From assembly GCF_022458895.1 (NCBI RefSeq), contig NZ_JAINFL010000007.1, forward strand, positions 186,001 through 250,000: DNA of 64,000 bases. Direction: 5' to 3'. Every line of letters starts with the position of its first letter. Positions within the stretch are counted from its first letter, which is position 1. The notes under the pieces are model-generated. The model ran no database searches, had not been told where the DNA came from, and worked only from the letters and a program-made list of their open reading frames with translations. The stretch comes from Roseihalotalea indica. GTDB taxonomy: Bacteria > Bacteroidota > Bacteroidia > Cytophagales > Cyclobacteriaceae. Shown here piece after piece: positions 8,199-17,693 of the stretch. Made by a program: the position numbers and the translations under genes.

Positions 8199-9118
8199 CA
8201 TTACGTATTGGCACCCGAGGAAGTAAGCTGGCCCTGTGGCAAACCCACTATGTGGCCGAAAAGCTGCGAGCCGGAGGTATAGAAACGGAAGTGATTATTA
8301 TTAGCACCCGAGGCGACCTTCGGCAGGATGTAGCCATTGCCGAGATTGGCACTAAAGGAGTGTTTACCGAAGAAATTGAGTTGCAGCTTCAGCAGAAAAC
8401 CATTGATCTAGCCGTTCATAGCGCCAAAGATCTTCAATCCACCTTGCCCGACGCTTTTGAGATTGTAGCGTTTACCGAGCGCGAGCAAGTGCCAGATGTG
8501 CTGGTAAGCCGCCAAAAAGATATTGACCTTACTAAAGATGAAGAGCTGACTATTGGCACATCTTCAGCCCGTCGGAAAGCGTTGTTGCTTCACCATTTCC
8601 CCCATATAAAAACGGTGGAGATGCGAGGGAATCTCCAGACCCGCATTGCCAAAATGGAAGCCGGACAGTGCGATGCCCTTATGCTGGCTTATGCCGGGGT
8701 ACACCGCATGGGCTATGATGCTTCCATTGCTTATCAGTTCTCGCTAGAGCAGATGATTCCGGCCGTGGGGCAGGGAAGTGTGGCTATTGAAGCATTAGCA
8801 TCGTTGGATACTGAGAAAAAGAATGCTGTACGTCGCCTGGTAAACCATAGTGATACAGAGCACCGGTTGATAGCGGAACGTGCGTATTTGAAGGCCCTGC
8901 GTGGTGGATGCAGTGTGCCGGTATTTGCTCTGGCTGAACTCTCGGGAGAAGCAATTACGTTGCGGGGAGGAGTGGTAAGTCTGGATGGAAAAACCTTGCT
9001 TCAGGATCAGGTCACCGGTGCGGTGCAACAGGCTGAGGAGATAGGGCAAGCTTTGGCAGCAAAGATTATCCAGCAGGGTGGAGAAGAGATTTTACAGGAA
9101 ATTCGCGAGTTATCTTAG
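8195..9118 (+). CDS. hemC: Hydroxymethylbilane synthase (porphobilinogen deaminase)
   Basis: HemC condenses four porphobilinogen units to hydroxymethylbilane in tetrapyrrole synthesis. The 307-residue protein has the IGTRGSKLALWQ start, VHSAKDLQS, the RRKALLL and GNLQTRIAKM arginine-rich substrate-binding segments, AVGQGSVAIE and the LRGGCSVP motif whose Cys239 carries the dipyrromethane cofactor. It overlaps holB by four bases, so the two are probably one transcript. Confidence 0.97.
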   Translation: MTLRIGTRGSKLALWQTHYVAEKLRAGGIETEVIIISTRGDLRQDVAIAEIGTKGVFTEEIELQLQQKTIDLAVHSAKDLQSTLPDAFEIVAFTEREQVPDVLVSRQKDIDLTKDEELTIGTSSARRKALLLHHFPHIKTVEMRGNLQTRIAKMEAGQCDALMLAYAGVHRMGYDASIAYQFSLEQMIPAVGQGSVAIEALASLDTEKKNAVRRLVNHSDTEHRLIAERAYLKALRGGCSVPVFALAELSGEAITLRGGVVSLDGKTLLQDQVTGAVQQAEEIGQALAAKIIQQGGEEILQEIRELS

Positions 9119-9171
9119 TAGATATAAAAACAAAGTAAGTTACCATACCTATTGATTTAATCAGAAAATAC

Positions 9172-10023
9172 ATGCGTATCAGATCAGTCGTATTATTTAT
9201 AAGCGTTGTCAGTCTGCTATCCGTGATGGGATGCTCTTCCGAAAAAGATTATCTGGTGACCATCCATACCGATTACGGTGATATGCATGCTGTATTATAT
9301 GATGCTACTCCCAAGCATAAGAAGAACTTCATAGAATTAGCGCAGAGTGGACAGTATGATAGCACTATTTTTCACCGGGTTATTGAGGATTTTATGGTGC
9401 AGGGGGGAGATCTTTCTACCAAACCGGGAGCTACTCCTGAAGACGCTGCAGAGTACACAATTCCTGCTGAATTTGTTGATACGTTGTTTCACAAAAAAGG
9501 TGCATTAGCTGCGGCTCGTCAGGGCGACCAGATCAACCCCAATCGGGAGTCCAGCGGAAGCCAGTTTTACATTGTGCAGGGGAAGGTGCTAAGTGAGCAG
9601 GAGCTAACTATTGATATGAATAAGCTGGGTAAGGGTATTCAGGAGTTACTAACTCGGGATGATTATGCAGATATCCGTCAGGAACTACTCGACTTATACA
9701 ACGCTCAGGATTTTGATGCCTATACTCAAAAGATGATTTCTTTGAAGCCTGATGTGGAAGAAAAAACAGGCGTAAATGTTGACCGAAAGTATCCCGCCGA
9801 GCGATTGCAGGCCTACACAACAATAGGCGGCGTTCCTCACCTGGATGATACCTATACCGTCTTCGGTGAAGTGGTTGATGGTTTGTCGATAATAGACTCT
9901 ATTGCGGCCCAACCTACAGTTAGGGAGAAACCTACTCAAGATATGTACATGACGGTCAGCGTAGAAGAGATGTCGAAGAAAAAAATTACTAAGGAGTACG
10001 GATACGAATATCCGGCTGAGTAA
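9172..10023 (+). CDS. Lipoprotein cyclophilin-type peptidyl-prolyl isomerase
   Basis: A 283-residue protein with a lipobox ending at Cys21 (LSVMGC), so probably a periplasm-facing lipoprotein. The cyclophilin domain carries FHRVIEDFMVQGGD, GALAAAR, SSGSQFYIV and near the end TVFGEVVDGLSIID. Between SSGSQFYIV and the last block lies an insertion of about 70 mostly helical residues seen in Bacteroidota members. It would catalyse proline isomerisation during folding of envelope proteins. It follows hemC by 53 nt. Confidence 0.9.
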   Translation: MRIRSVVLFISVVSLLSVMGCSSEKDYLVTIHTDYGDMHAVLYDATPKHKKNFIELAQSGQYDSTIFHRVIEDFMVQGGDLSTKPGATPEDAAEYTIPAEFVDTLFHKKGALAAARQGDQINPNRESSGSQFYIVQGKVLSEQELTIDMNKLGKGIQELLTRDDYADIRQELLDLYNAQDFDAYTQKMISLKPDVEEKTGVNVDRKYPAERLQAYTTIGGVPHLDDTYTVFGEVVDGLSIIDSIAAQPTVREKPTQDMYMTVSVEEMSKKKITKEYGYEYPAE

Positions 10024-10057
10024 AGAGCTAGTCATAACATTCGCTTAATAATTTGAT

Positions 10058-10981
10058 ATGGGTGCTGTAAAGACAAAAGTGCTGGTAACGGGGGCTAATG
10101 GCCTGTTGGGGCAAAAACTACTACCGCTATTAGTGGCTAGTGAGAATGTGCAGGTTGTGGCTACTTCTAAAGGGAAGGCGCGCTTTCAGTCCGCTTATCC
10201 GGTGGAATACTACGCCCTGGATATCACCCAACGAGATCAGGTATTTAACATTGTTCATCTGGTGCGCCCTGATGTGATTATCCATACGGCCGCCATGACC
10301 AATGTAGATTACTGCGAGCAGCATCAGGATGCCTGCTGGGAAGCCAATGTGCAAAGTGTGGCGCACCTGTTGCATGCTGCAGAGGCGTATAATAGCTTCT
10401 TCATACATCTTTCTACCGACTTCATCTTTGCTGGCGACCAGCGCCACCTAACCGAAGAAGCTGCGCCCAACCCTGTCAATTTTTATGGTCAGTCTAAGCT
10501 TCAGGCAGAGCATCTGGTAAAACAGAGCCGGGTAAAGCATGCCATTCTTCGTACCGCTTTGGTCTATGGTATTGTGCCAGGTATGAGCCGATCAAACATC
10601 GTACTTTGGGTGAAAAACAGTCTGGAAGCACAGAAAGCCATTCGAGTAGTAGACGATCAGTACCGCACCCCAACGCTAGCCGAAGATCTGGCAATGGGGT
10701 GCTACCTAACTATGCAACATCGGGCTCAAGGAGTATTTAATATCTCAGGGGGTGAAGTACTGACTCCTTATCAGATGGCTCTATTAGTGGCCGATTGTTT
10801 TGGGTTAGAGCGTGGGTTAATTTCTCGTACAGATGCTTCCGCGTTTAGCCAACCGGCCCGTCGTCCACCCGAAACCGGACTGATTATAGAGAAAGCCAAG
10901 AAAAAATTAGGCTACCAGCCTCATTCCTTCCCCGCCGGATTGGAGTTAGTAAGCCAGCAGATAGCCGTACTCAGTACCTAA
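10058..10981 (+). CDS. SDR oxidoreductase, RmlD (dTDP-4-dehydrorhamnose reductase)-like
   Basis: A 307-residue extended SDR. It has the NAD(P)-binding TGANGLLGQKLL glycine motif near residues 11-22, DYCEQHQDACWEANV, the HLSTDFIFAG segment, and the YGQSK catalytic Tyr/Lys pair. These are RmlD-subfamily features. No other rhamnose genes (rmlA/B/C) are nearby, so the substrate may be a different nucleotide sugar. Confidence 0.8.
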   Translation: MGAVKTKVLVTGANGLLGQKLLPLLVASENVQVVATSKGKARFQSAYPVEYYALDITQRDQVFNIVHLVRPDVIIHTAAMTNVDYCEQHQDACWEANVQSVAHLLHAAEAYNSFFIHLSTDFIFAGDQRHLTEEAAPNPVNFYGQSKLQAEHLVKQSRVKHAILRTALVYGIVPGMSRSNIVLWVKNSLEAQKAIRVVDDQYRTPTLAEDLAMGCYLTMQHRAQGVFNISGGEVLTPYQMALLVADCFGLERGLISRTDASAFSQPARRPPETGLIIEKAKKKLGYQPHSFPAGLELVSQQIAVLST

Positions 10982-11246
10982 GCGAAAGCATCATCTTGAG
11001 GCAGTTAGGGGGAGGCTATACGGAAGAACCGGTCTTCTGCCGACTGCTTCCTGGTACGCCGCCAAAAGAAAATCAGAATAGTGTTTAATATCTCAATTAG
11101 AAGGTTGCTGAGAAAGATCGTGGATCAGTCTGTATAGGCTTTTTGCCATTAAAAAAGGGGATATTGAATTATTGCCATCCGTTGTAGAGGAAAATTTCCA
11201 ATATTGTGTATATTCCGCCTTTGTTTTTCTTGAAATGAAGAGTTTT

Positions 11247-12773
11247 ATGCGGAAGTCACTACCCCTAACGTTTTTTTTGTTTATCCTATCTCATATACCC
11301 TCATTTGCCCAGGCGGTTGAAGAGAAAAGTATTGATCAGCAAATCAATGATCTTTTTGGCCCAGCGGCAGATTTTGTGGCCAGTATTATTTTCTACCCTA
11401 TCTTCACGATCAAGGGGGTAGAAGTTCCTTTTATCTTACTGTGGTTGATTACAGGGGCGATTGTCTTTACCGTCTATCTTAATTTTATCAATATCCGAGG
11501 GTTTAAAACGGCTATTGATATTGTTAAAGGAAAATACACCCACGAAGGTGATCCGGGTGAAGTAACCCACTTTCAGGCACTGTCGGCGGCATTATCCGGA
11601 ACCGTGGGTTTAGGAAATATAGCTGGAGTGGCCGTGGCAATTGCTACCGGTGGGCCAGGGGCTACTTTCTGGATGATGTTATTTGGTCTGTTTGGCATGT
11701 CATCTAAGTTTATGGAGTGTGCTCTGGCCGTAAGGTTTCGCGATGTACACGCGGATGGATCTGTTTCGGGTGGGCCTATGTATTATTTGAGAAGAGGGCT
11801 GGCTGACAAAGGAATGGGCCGTTTCGGAGGTTTTCTAGCTGGGTTTTTTGCAATAATGGCCATTGGCGCTTCATTTGGCGGAGGCAATATGTTTCAGGTT
11901 AATCAGGCCGCGCAGCAGTTTATTGGAATTACCGGGGGCAGCGATACGGTGCTTGGTCAGAATACCTGGATCTTCGGTATAATCATGGCAGTATTAGTAG
12001 CCATAGTGATTATTGGGGGTATTAAAAGTATCGCTAGCGTTACCGAAAAAATTGTTCCTTTCATGTGCGGGCTTTACGTTTTGGGAGCATTGGTCGTCAT
12101 CATAACCAATATCGGGCAGGTGCCAGAGGCATTTTCCACGATCGTATCAGGTGCCATCAACGGAGAAGCTTTGGGCGGCGGATTGATCGGAACATTAATT
12201 ACCGGTATGCGCCGGGCAACCTTCTCTAACGAAGCAGGGGTGGGTTCGGCGGCTATTGCTCACTCAGCTGTGAAAACCAGCGAGCCGGTGACGGAAGGTT
12301 TCGTAGCCTCGCTGGAGCCATTTGTAGATACCGTCATTGTTTGTACCATGACTGCCCTGGTGATTGTCATTACCGGAGCTTACAAAGGGCAAAATGTAGA
12401 AGATGGTATTGCACTCACCTCTACGGCCTTCGAAACAGTGATTGACTGGTTCCCTTACTTATTATCGGTCGCTGTTATTCTATTTGCCTTCTCCACCATG
12501 ATTTCCTGGTCGTATTACGGTATAAAAGCCTGGACGTATATCTTTGGAGAAAGCCGCTTATCAGTCACTCTTTACAAAACCATATTCTGCATTTTCATTG
12601 TCTTAGGGTCTTCTATTAGTTTAGGCCGGGTAATTGATTTCTCCGATGGAATGTTATTTGCGATGTCGCTACCCAATATTCTGGGCTGCTATATTCTGGC
12701 TCCCCTCGTTAAAAATGATATGCAGTCATTCCTGACTCGAATCAAAAAAGGAAAGATAGAAGTCTACAAGTAA
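11247..12773 (+). CDS. Sodium:alanine symporter (AGCS family), copy 1
   Basis: A 508-residue inner-membrane transporter of the alanine-or-glycine:cation symporter family. It has about ten hydrophobic segments and the family motifs LSGTVGLGNIAGVA, GGPGATFWM, KFMECALAVRFRD, GGPMYYLRRG and FSNEAGVGSAAIAHSA. Unusually for the family, a cleavable-looking signal (ending PSFAQ) precedes the core. I choose ATG 11247, matching the start of the adjacent paralogue; in-frame ATG 11235 and TTG 11172 are possible alternatives. It would import small neutral amino acids with Na+. Next to it is a close tandem paralogue. Confidence 0.9.
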   Translation: MRKSLPLTFFLFILSHIPSFAQAVEEKSIDQQINDLFGPAADFVASIIFYPIFTIKGVEVPFILLWLITGAIVFTVYLNFINIRGFKTAIDIVKGKYTHEGDPGEVTHFQALSAALSGTVGLGNIAGVAVAIATGGPGATFWMMLFGLFGMSSKFMECALAVRFRDVHADGSVSGGPMYYLRRGLADKGMGRFGGFLAGFFAIMAIGASFGGGNMFQVNQAAQQFIGITGGSDTVLGQNTWIFGIIMAVLVAIVIIGGIKSIASVTEKIVPFMCGLYVLGALVVIITNIGQVPEAFSTIVSGAINGEALGGGLIGTLITGMRRATFSNEAGVGSAAIAHSAVKTSEPVTEGFVASLEPFVDTVIVCTMTALVIVITGAYKGQNVEDGIALTSTAFETVIDWFPYLLSVAVILFAFSTMISWSYYGIKAWTYIFGESRLSVTLYKTIFCIFIVLGSSISLGRVIDFSDGMLFAMSLPNILGCYILAPLVKNDMQSFLTRIKKGKIEVYK

Positions 12774-12791
12774 GCACATACAATATTCTTC

Positions 12792-12812
12792 GTCCCGGAT
12801 CTATTCCGGGAC
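12792..12812 (+). terminator. Hairpin after the first AGCS gene
   Basis: GTCCCGG and CCGGGAC form a perfect 7-bp stem with a 7-nt loop, 18 nt after the stop codon. The following bases are AT-rich but not a clean T run, so termination may be partial. Confidence 0.45.
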
Positions 12813-12939
12813 TGTATATCTATTCAGCTTCATACGCAGACATAATATCAGTAGTAGACTTTTTATTGACAACATTGGTAGATTATCTAAGTGTCAGAGA
12901 AATAGTGATTGATCTGATAATGAGATATTTATACCATTG

Positions 12940-12955
12940 AATCGGTATGCCGATT
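12940..12955. promoter_or_regulatory. Palindrome overlapping the -33 box of the second AGCS gene
   Basis: AATCGG and CCGATT flank TATG, a perfect 6+6 inverted repeat whose right arm runs into the -33 element. The position suits a repressor site; the regulator is unknown. Confidence 0.35.
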
Positions 12956-12985
12956 TGACTCGGTCGTCTGAGCAGTATACCTTTG
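12954..12985 (+). promoter_or_regulatory. Promoter of the second AGCS gene
   Basis: TTTG at 12954-12957, a 20-nt spacer and TACCTTTG at 12978-12985 match the Bacteroidota consensus in both boxes and in spacing. The leader would be about 30 nt. The second symporter therefore has its own promoter. Confidence 0.75.
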
Positions 12986-13019
12986 GCAAAGTCACTTTTC
13001 ATAAACCAACTACCGACTC

Positions 13020-14540
13020 ATGCGGAGGTCTTTTATTCCTACCTTTCTACTACTACTATTTACTTGTTCTTCAGGATTTGCCCAGAAGGTGGAGGAGAAA
13101 AATATTGATGAAATTATTGATACGGTCTTCACCCCAATTTCCAATGTTGCTACTTCCATCATTTTTTACCCTCTTCTGACGGTCCGGGGCGTAGAAGTAC
13201 CCTTCATCTTGTTATGGCTGATTACGGCGGCTATATTCTTTACGCTTTATCTTAACTTCATCAATATACGAGGCCTTCCGATTGCAATTGATATTATAAA
13301 GGGAAAGTATACCCATAAAGACGATGTGGGTGAAGTAACGCATTTTCAGGCGCTGACCACTGCCCTGTCAGGAACCGTAGGCCTGGGAAATATTGCGGGG
13401 GTGGCAGTAGCCATTTCCCTGGGTGGGCCCGGAGCTACCTTCTGGATGATCATTTTCGGCTTATTCGGTATGTCATCAAAGTTTGTGGAGTGTTCATTAG
13501 GAGTGAAATTCCGCGATGAACACGCCGATGGCACGGTTTCGGGCGGCGCCATGTATTATCTGCGGAAGGGATTAGCCCACAAAGGAATGGGGCGATTAGG
13601 CGTTTTCCTGGCTGGTATTTTCACCATGATGACCATTGGAGCTTCTTTTGCCGGAGGCAATATGTTTCAGTCAAACCAGGCGGCAGCGCAGTTTATCGGA
13701 ATTACCGGGGGTAGTGATACCTTCATTGGCCAAAATACCTGGCTTTTCGGGGTGATCATGGCCATACTAGTAGCATTGGTCATTATTGGCGGTATCAAAA
13801 GCATTGCGCAGGTAACGGAAAAGATCGTCCCCTTTATGTGCGGCATTTACATTCTGGCTGCTATTGCGGTCATTATCGCTAATATCGGGCATGTGCCGGA
13901 TGCTTTTGCGCGCATTGTAGAAGGAGCTATCGGAGGAAACGCTTTGTCGGGTGGGTTGGTAGGAACCCTGATTGTTGGGATGCAGCGGGCCACCTTTTCT
14001 AATGAGGCGGGAGTAGGTTCGGCAGCCATTGCCCACTCAGCCGTAAAAACCAGCGAGCCGGTGACGGAAGGCTTCGTTGCTTCGCTGGAGCCGTTCGTGG
14101 ATACCGTCATTGTATGTACCATGACCGCCCTGGTGATTGTCATTTCCGGGCTATACGAAGGAGAAACAGATGGAGTCGCGCTTACGTCCAATTCTTTTGC
14201 TACCGTGATCAGCTGGTTTCCCTACGTGCTGGCGGTCGCGGTGTTGCTATTTGCCTTTTCTACCATCATATCCTGGTCATATTACGGGGTGAAGGCCTGG
14301 AGCTACTTCTTTGGCGACTCTCCGGCGGCCATCATCACTTACAAGGTAATATTCTGCATCTTTATTGTTATTGGAGCTTCGGTGAGCCTGGAACCGGTGA
14401 TAGGTGTCAGTGACGGGATGCTGTTTGCCATGTCATTACCTAACCTTATTGGGTGCTACATTCTGGCTCCGCTGGTAAAAAAAGATATGCGTTCGTTCCT
14501 GACCCGCATCAAGAAAGGGAAGATTGAAGTCTACAAATGA
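13020..14540 (+). CDS. Sodium:alanine symporter (AGCS family), copy 2
   Basis: A 506-residue paralogue of the preceding symporter. Alignment by eye is continuous from the signal-like N-terminus to the identical 14-residue end FLTRIKKGKIEVYK, and most motifs are shared (LSGTVGLGNIAGVA, GGPGATFWM, FSNEAGVGSAAIAHSAVKTSEPV). Differences cluster in loops, for example KGQNVEDGI versus EGETDGV after the ITGAY/ISGLY segment. It has its own promoter, which suggests a recent tandem duplication with separate regulation. It converges with the WG-repeat lipoprotein gene 10 nt away. Confidence 0.9.
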   Translation: MRRSFIPTFLLLLFTCSSGFAQKVEEKNIDEIIDTVFTPISNVATSIIFYPLLTVRGVEVPFILLWLITAAIFFTLYLNFINIRGLPIAIDIIKGKYTHKDDVGEVTHFQALTTALSGTVGLGNIAGVAVAISLGGPGATFWMIIFGLFGMSSKFVECSLGVKFRDEHADGTVSGGAMYYLRKGLAHKGMGRLGVFLAGIFTMMTIGASFAGGNMFQSNQAAAQFIGITGGSDTFIGQNTWLFGVIMAILVALVIIGGIKSIAQVTEKIVPFMCGIYILAAIAVIIANIGHVPDAFARIVEGAIGGNALSGGLVGTLIVGMQRATFSNEAGVGSAAIAHSAVKTSEPVTEGFVASLEPFVDTVIVCTMTALVIVISGLYEGETDGVALTSNSFATVISWFPYVLAVAVLLFAFSTIISWSYYGVKAWSYFFGDSPAAIITYKVIFCIFIVIGASVSLEPVIGVSDGMLFAMSLPNLIGCYILAPLVKKDMRSFLTRIKKGKIEVYK

Positions 14541-14550
14541 CAATTAGCCC

Positions 14551-17400
14551 TTACTGCTCGCAATAGAGCTTGTCGTACTCATCCGGTGAGTAAGCCTCTC
14601 GGCGGATGATCTCTCCCTGGGCATTCATATGGATAAGGATATGTAGTTTAGCTTCAGACACATATTTTTCTGTGAGGTAGATCGGCGCATCATTTTCCGG
14701 GTTGCGCATTAACAGAACATCGTCAAACGTAGGTGATAATAATTCACCATGCTGGCTACTGACAACACCATATCCACCGTTTTTATAGATCTTTATAAGC
14801 ACTTCCGGCTCTGTAGATGGTAGCAGCGAAAACTCTTCAATAGCTGAGTAGAAGGCTTTTTCTTCGTCAAAAGAAAGTCTGTTCTGCGCTTCAGAAGCAA
14901 AAGAGTAAATGAGCCACTGATCCTCGTACTGTACCAGGGCACTCGTATCATTCCAGTAACGTACTGCCTGAAAAGAAAAAGGTAGATACGATTGCTCCTG
15001 TCCGTCAATAATGCCATATTTCCCGTTTTTCCGGGCAATATAAAGCGGCTGAGGTATGGAGTCCGGAATCACAATGGCATACAGTTGTAAGGCTGCCTCG
15101 TAAGCGGGTTTGATCAGTGTACTGGTTTCTACATGATAAGCCCCGAACTTCTGGCGATGAAAAATACTAAGTAACCCTGAAGCGTGATAGCTACCGATCC
15201 GGTCATACTGCACTGGCACCAACTCATTTCCCACCTGATCAATAATACCCTGTTTGGCTCGCTGCTCAATAACGTACAAGCCATGAGGATAAGCCGACAC
15301 ACTCTGTAAAGAAGTTTCCAGCACCGTGTCACCCGATTGATTCAATAATAACTCAGCCTGGTTAGGCTGCCGGATTAATAACGATTCTTCAATTTGATCG
15401 TTTTTCTGGGTATTCTGAGTGCGGATTAACCGGAATTGCAGGTCGCTTGCCTGAACCGGGTGTTTAGAGAACCGAAAGGTAATAGGAGCCTGTTCTGCTA
15501 TTAGTAGGTCCATACTATCCAGGTCCTGACTGGAACCGTGATAGATTGCAGCAAAATGGTCGCTGATTAGCTTAACAGAATCGTAAGGATCAGTAGGAAA
15601 GGTAGCCGTTTGGTTATCCAGTAAAAAATAATGCTGATCGGTTTTCAAAGCCACCCACTGATCGTTGTAAAACGCCTGAGAAAAGTTTATATCGCTGTTG
15701 CCATCAGTGCTCGGATACAAGGAATAGTGAACTGTTCGTTTGGTGATCAGGCTATCGTTCTGGACAATTTGTTGTTCTTCACTTGTTTTAAGTAACCACT
15801 GTTGTTGCGCACCATAATCAACCTTTCGCAATACAGTGTAACGGCCTAACGGAACTACTGACTGTAGCGTAGTATCAATGACTGATTCATAATTTCGGGT
15901 GTAGGCAATCAGGTGATCATCATCCAGTAAGGTAACATCCTCATACTGAAAATTTAGCGATAAAGAGGGCTCTACTACCTGATTGCTAACGATACGGCGG
16001 TTTGTCACGGCCAGTCGTCCTCCTCGTTCCAGCACAATGAAGTGATTGTACTCCTGAATATCATCGTACTCAGCCGGAATGAGCGTGACCCCGGTAAAAC
16101 TTTTGAGTCCCCAATCGCCAGCCTTCTTGAATTTGATAAATTGCACAGGTTCTACAGCAGCAATTGGGCTGGGAAGCAGTGTTACTTCATCTACCTGCTC
16201 GCTTGCAGAAATGACTACATCCCCGGAGATATGTACTACTTCACCGGATACATCACTACCTATCCAGAAAAGCCCTCCGCCCAACTCATTAATCTGCAGG
16301 ATGCCATCGCCTCTAATAGCCGATGCATACAGTATCTCACCTTTTTTAGAAAGCATATGCAAGACTGAGTCACGAGAAGCAAAAATAACCTCGGATACCA
16401 CACCTTCACAGTTATAATCCGGGAATACATCCGAGAACTGAGGAGCAATAACAGTTTGCCCGTTAGCATCCATAAACCCAAACTGATCATGATTGAGCCA
16501 GGGTAGCAGAAATCGCTGTGCTGTTGTACTAGCAGTACGAAGTGAATCCTGATAAGGAATATCAGGATATTGAATAAAAAATGAGTCAGCCGGATGATTT
16601 ACTTTATACAGATGATACAGCCAGTTGACGGCTTTTCGGGCATACGGACTATCAGGAAAATCATGAACAAAGCGCGCATAATGAGTCAGTTGGTTATCCG
16701 CCGTAATAATTTGAAAAATGGCTTCCTCCGCCTGCGGACGATAGGGAGAGTTAGGAAAAGCTTCTAAAAACTGATAATAACTTTCCAGATCTCCGGTAGC
16801 AGTTTGAGACTGAAACACCAAAGTATTATAGCGCTCTTCCGCCAAAGGAACCTGTTCTGCTTCCGGGTAGGTATCAAGAAAATTCCGATAGGCCTGATAA
16901 GTATCCAGTTCGCTGGCGGCTTCAAAGGCTAATGCATTACGCAGTTGCTTTGCCTCCTTCTGCTGCGGAGCATCGGTATGCTGGTCAATAAAATACTGGT
17001 AATCAGGCACAGTAGACAGTTCGGTAGCCCGAATAAACGCTAAACTATCCAGCTGGCGCTTCTGAATGAGCAACGTACTGTCGGTAAGTTGTATAGCCCG
17101 AGCCAGCTTTTCTTTTTCCTTTTCGGGGGTCTGTTGAAAATCCTGCGATGCTTGCAGTATATACGCATAGGCAGAATCAATCTGGTAATGCTGATAAGCG
17201 GTATCAGTGTAAAGAAGAGAATAGGCATAGTAAACATCCGGAAATAAGCTGTCTTTTTCGTTAGTCCGAAGTTTTTGTAGGGTTAGCTCTGCTTTCTCCC
17301 ACTTTTGATCATGCATAGACTTGAGTGCCTTGCGGGTAGTTTGGCAACCAACGCTACATACACAAAGAAAAATTACCAGCGCTGAAAGTCGCCACCGCAT
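14551..17400 (-). CDS. Large lipoprotein with TPR-like N-terminal half and WG-like repeats
   Basis: I start it at the ATG at 17400, which gives a lipobox (Cys19 in CSVGCQ) and 949 residues; the upstream ATG at 17439 would add 13 residues and disrupt the signal. After the lipobox come helical repeats with a recurring pattern of F/Y-x-x-F-x-x-xx-P-x-S/A-xx-A (for example YYQFLEAFPNSPYRPQAEE and YARFVHDFPDSPYARKAVN). The second part has WG-type beta repeats such as AGDWGLKSFTGVTLIPAEYDDI, GIIDQVGNELVPVQYDRI and NGKYGIIDGQE. It is probably anchored in the envelope and binds proteins. No enzymatic motif is seen. Confidence 0.7.
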   Translation of the reverse strand: MRWRLSALVIFLCVCSVGCQTTRKALKSMHDQKWEKAELTLQKLRTNEKDSLFPDVYYAYSLLYTDTAYQHYQIDSAYAYILQASQDFQQTPEKEKEKLARAIQLTDSTLLIQKRQLDSLAFIRATELSTVPDYQYFIDQHTDAPQQKEAKQLRNALAFEAASELDTYQAYRNFLDTYPEAEQVPLAEERYNTLVFQSQTATGDLESYYQFLEAFPNSPYRPQAEEAIFQIITADNQLTHYARFVHDFPDSPYARKAVNWLYHLYKVNHPADSFFIQYPDIPYQDSLRTASTTAQRFLLPWLNHDQFGFMDANGQTVIAPQFSDVFPDYNCEGVVSEVIFASRDSVLHMLSKKGEILYASAIRGDGILQINELGGGLFWIGSDVSGEVVHISGDVVISASEQVDEVTLLPSPIAAVEPVQFIKFKKAGDWGLKSFTGVTLIPAEYDDIQEYNHFIVLERGGRLAVTNRRIVSNQVVEPSLSLNFQYEDVTLLDDDHLIAYTRNYESVIDTTLQSVVPLGRYTVLRKVDYGAQQQWLLKTSEEQQIVQNDSLITKRTVHYSLYPSTDGNSDINFSQAFYNDQWVALKTDQHYFLLDNQTATFPTDPYDSVKLISDHFAAIYHGSSQDLDSMDLLIAEQAPITFRFSKHPVQASDLQFRLIRTQNTQKNDQIEESLLIRQPNQAELLLNQSGDTVLETSLQSVSAYPHGLYVIEQRAKQGIIDQVGNELVPVQYDRIGSYHASGLLSIFHRQKFGAYHVETSTLIKPAYEAALQLYAIVIPDSIPQPLYIARKNGKYGIIDGQEQSYLPFSFQAVRYWNDTSALVQYEDQWLIYSFASEAQNRLSFDEEKAFYSAIEEFSLLPSTEPEVLIKIYKNGGYGVVSSQHGELLSPTFDDVLLMRNPENDAPIYLTEKYVSEAKLHILIHMNAQGEIIRREAYSPDEYDKLYCEQ

Positions 17401-17503
17401 ATTAGAGAAGGTTAAACAATGTAAAAGGTCAATAATCAATTTCTTACCAATCCGAAGATAGTCTTTTTTGTTATTCGATAACCAATAATCTTACCGATAG
17501 TAC

Positions 17504-17533
17504 TTGAAAAATGAAAAGAAAAGCCTATTTTTG
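17504..17533 (+). promoter_or_regulatory. Promoter of the tRNA-Pro gene
   Basis: TTG at 17504-17506, a 19-nt spacer and TATTTTTG at 17526-17533 (exact TAnnTTTG). It lies about 60 nt before the mature tRNA, so a 5' leader would be removed by RNase P. Confidence 0.6.
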
Positions 17534-17595
17534 CCACTCCAAAAACGAGAGAGGTGTAATATTTGCAAGAATAAAACCTTTCTCAAAGGAAGTTT

Positions 17596-17670
17596 CGGGA
17601 TGTAGCGCAGCCCGGTTAGCGCACCACGTTAGGGACGTGGGGGTCGCTGGTTCGAATCCAGTCATCCCGA
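17596..17670 (+). tRNA. tRNA-Pro, anticodon AGG
   Basis: A complete 75-nt cloverleaf. The acceptor stem CGGGATG/CATCCCG is perfect; the D stem is GCGC/GCGC; the anticodon stem CCACG/CGTGG encloses loop TTAGGGA, giving anticodon AGG (reads CCU, proline) with G37. The T arm is GCTGG-TTCGAAT-CCAGT with one G-T pair. Discriminator A is followed by CAC, so CCA is added post-transcriptionally. Sequence features match bacterial tRNA-Pro, but A at wobble position 34 is uncommon there. A strong terminator follows. Confidence 0.93.
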
Positions 17671-17693
17671 CACTTGAGACACCAAATTTTACC

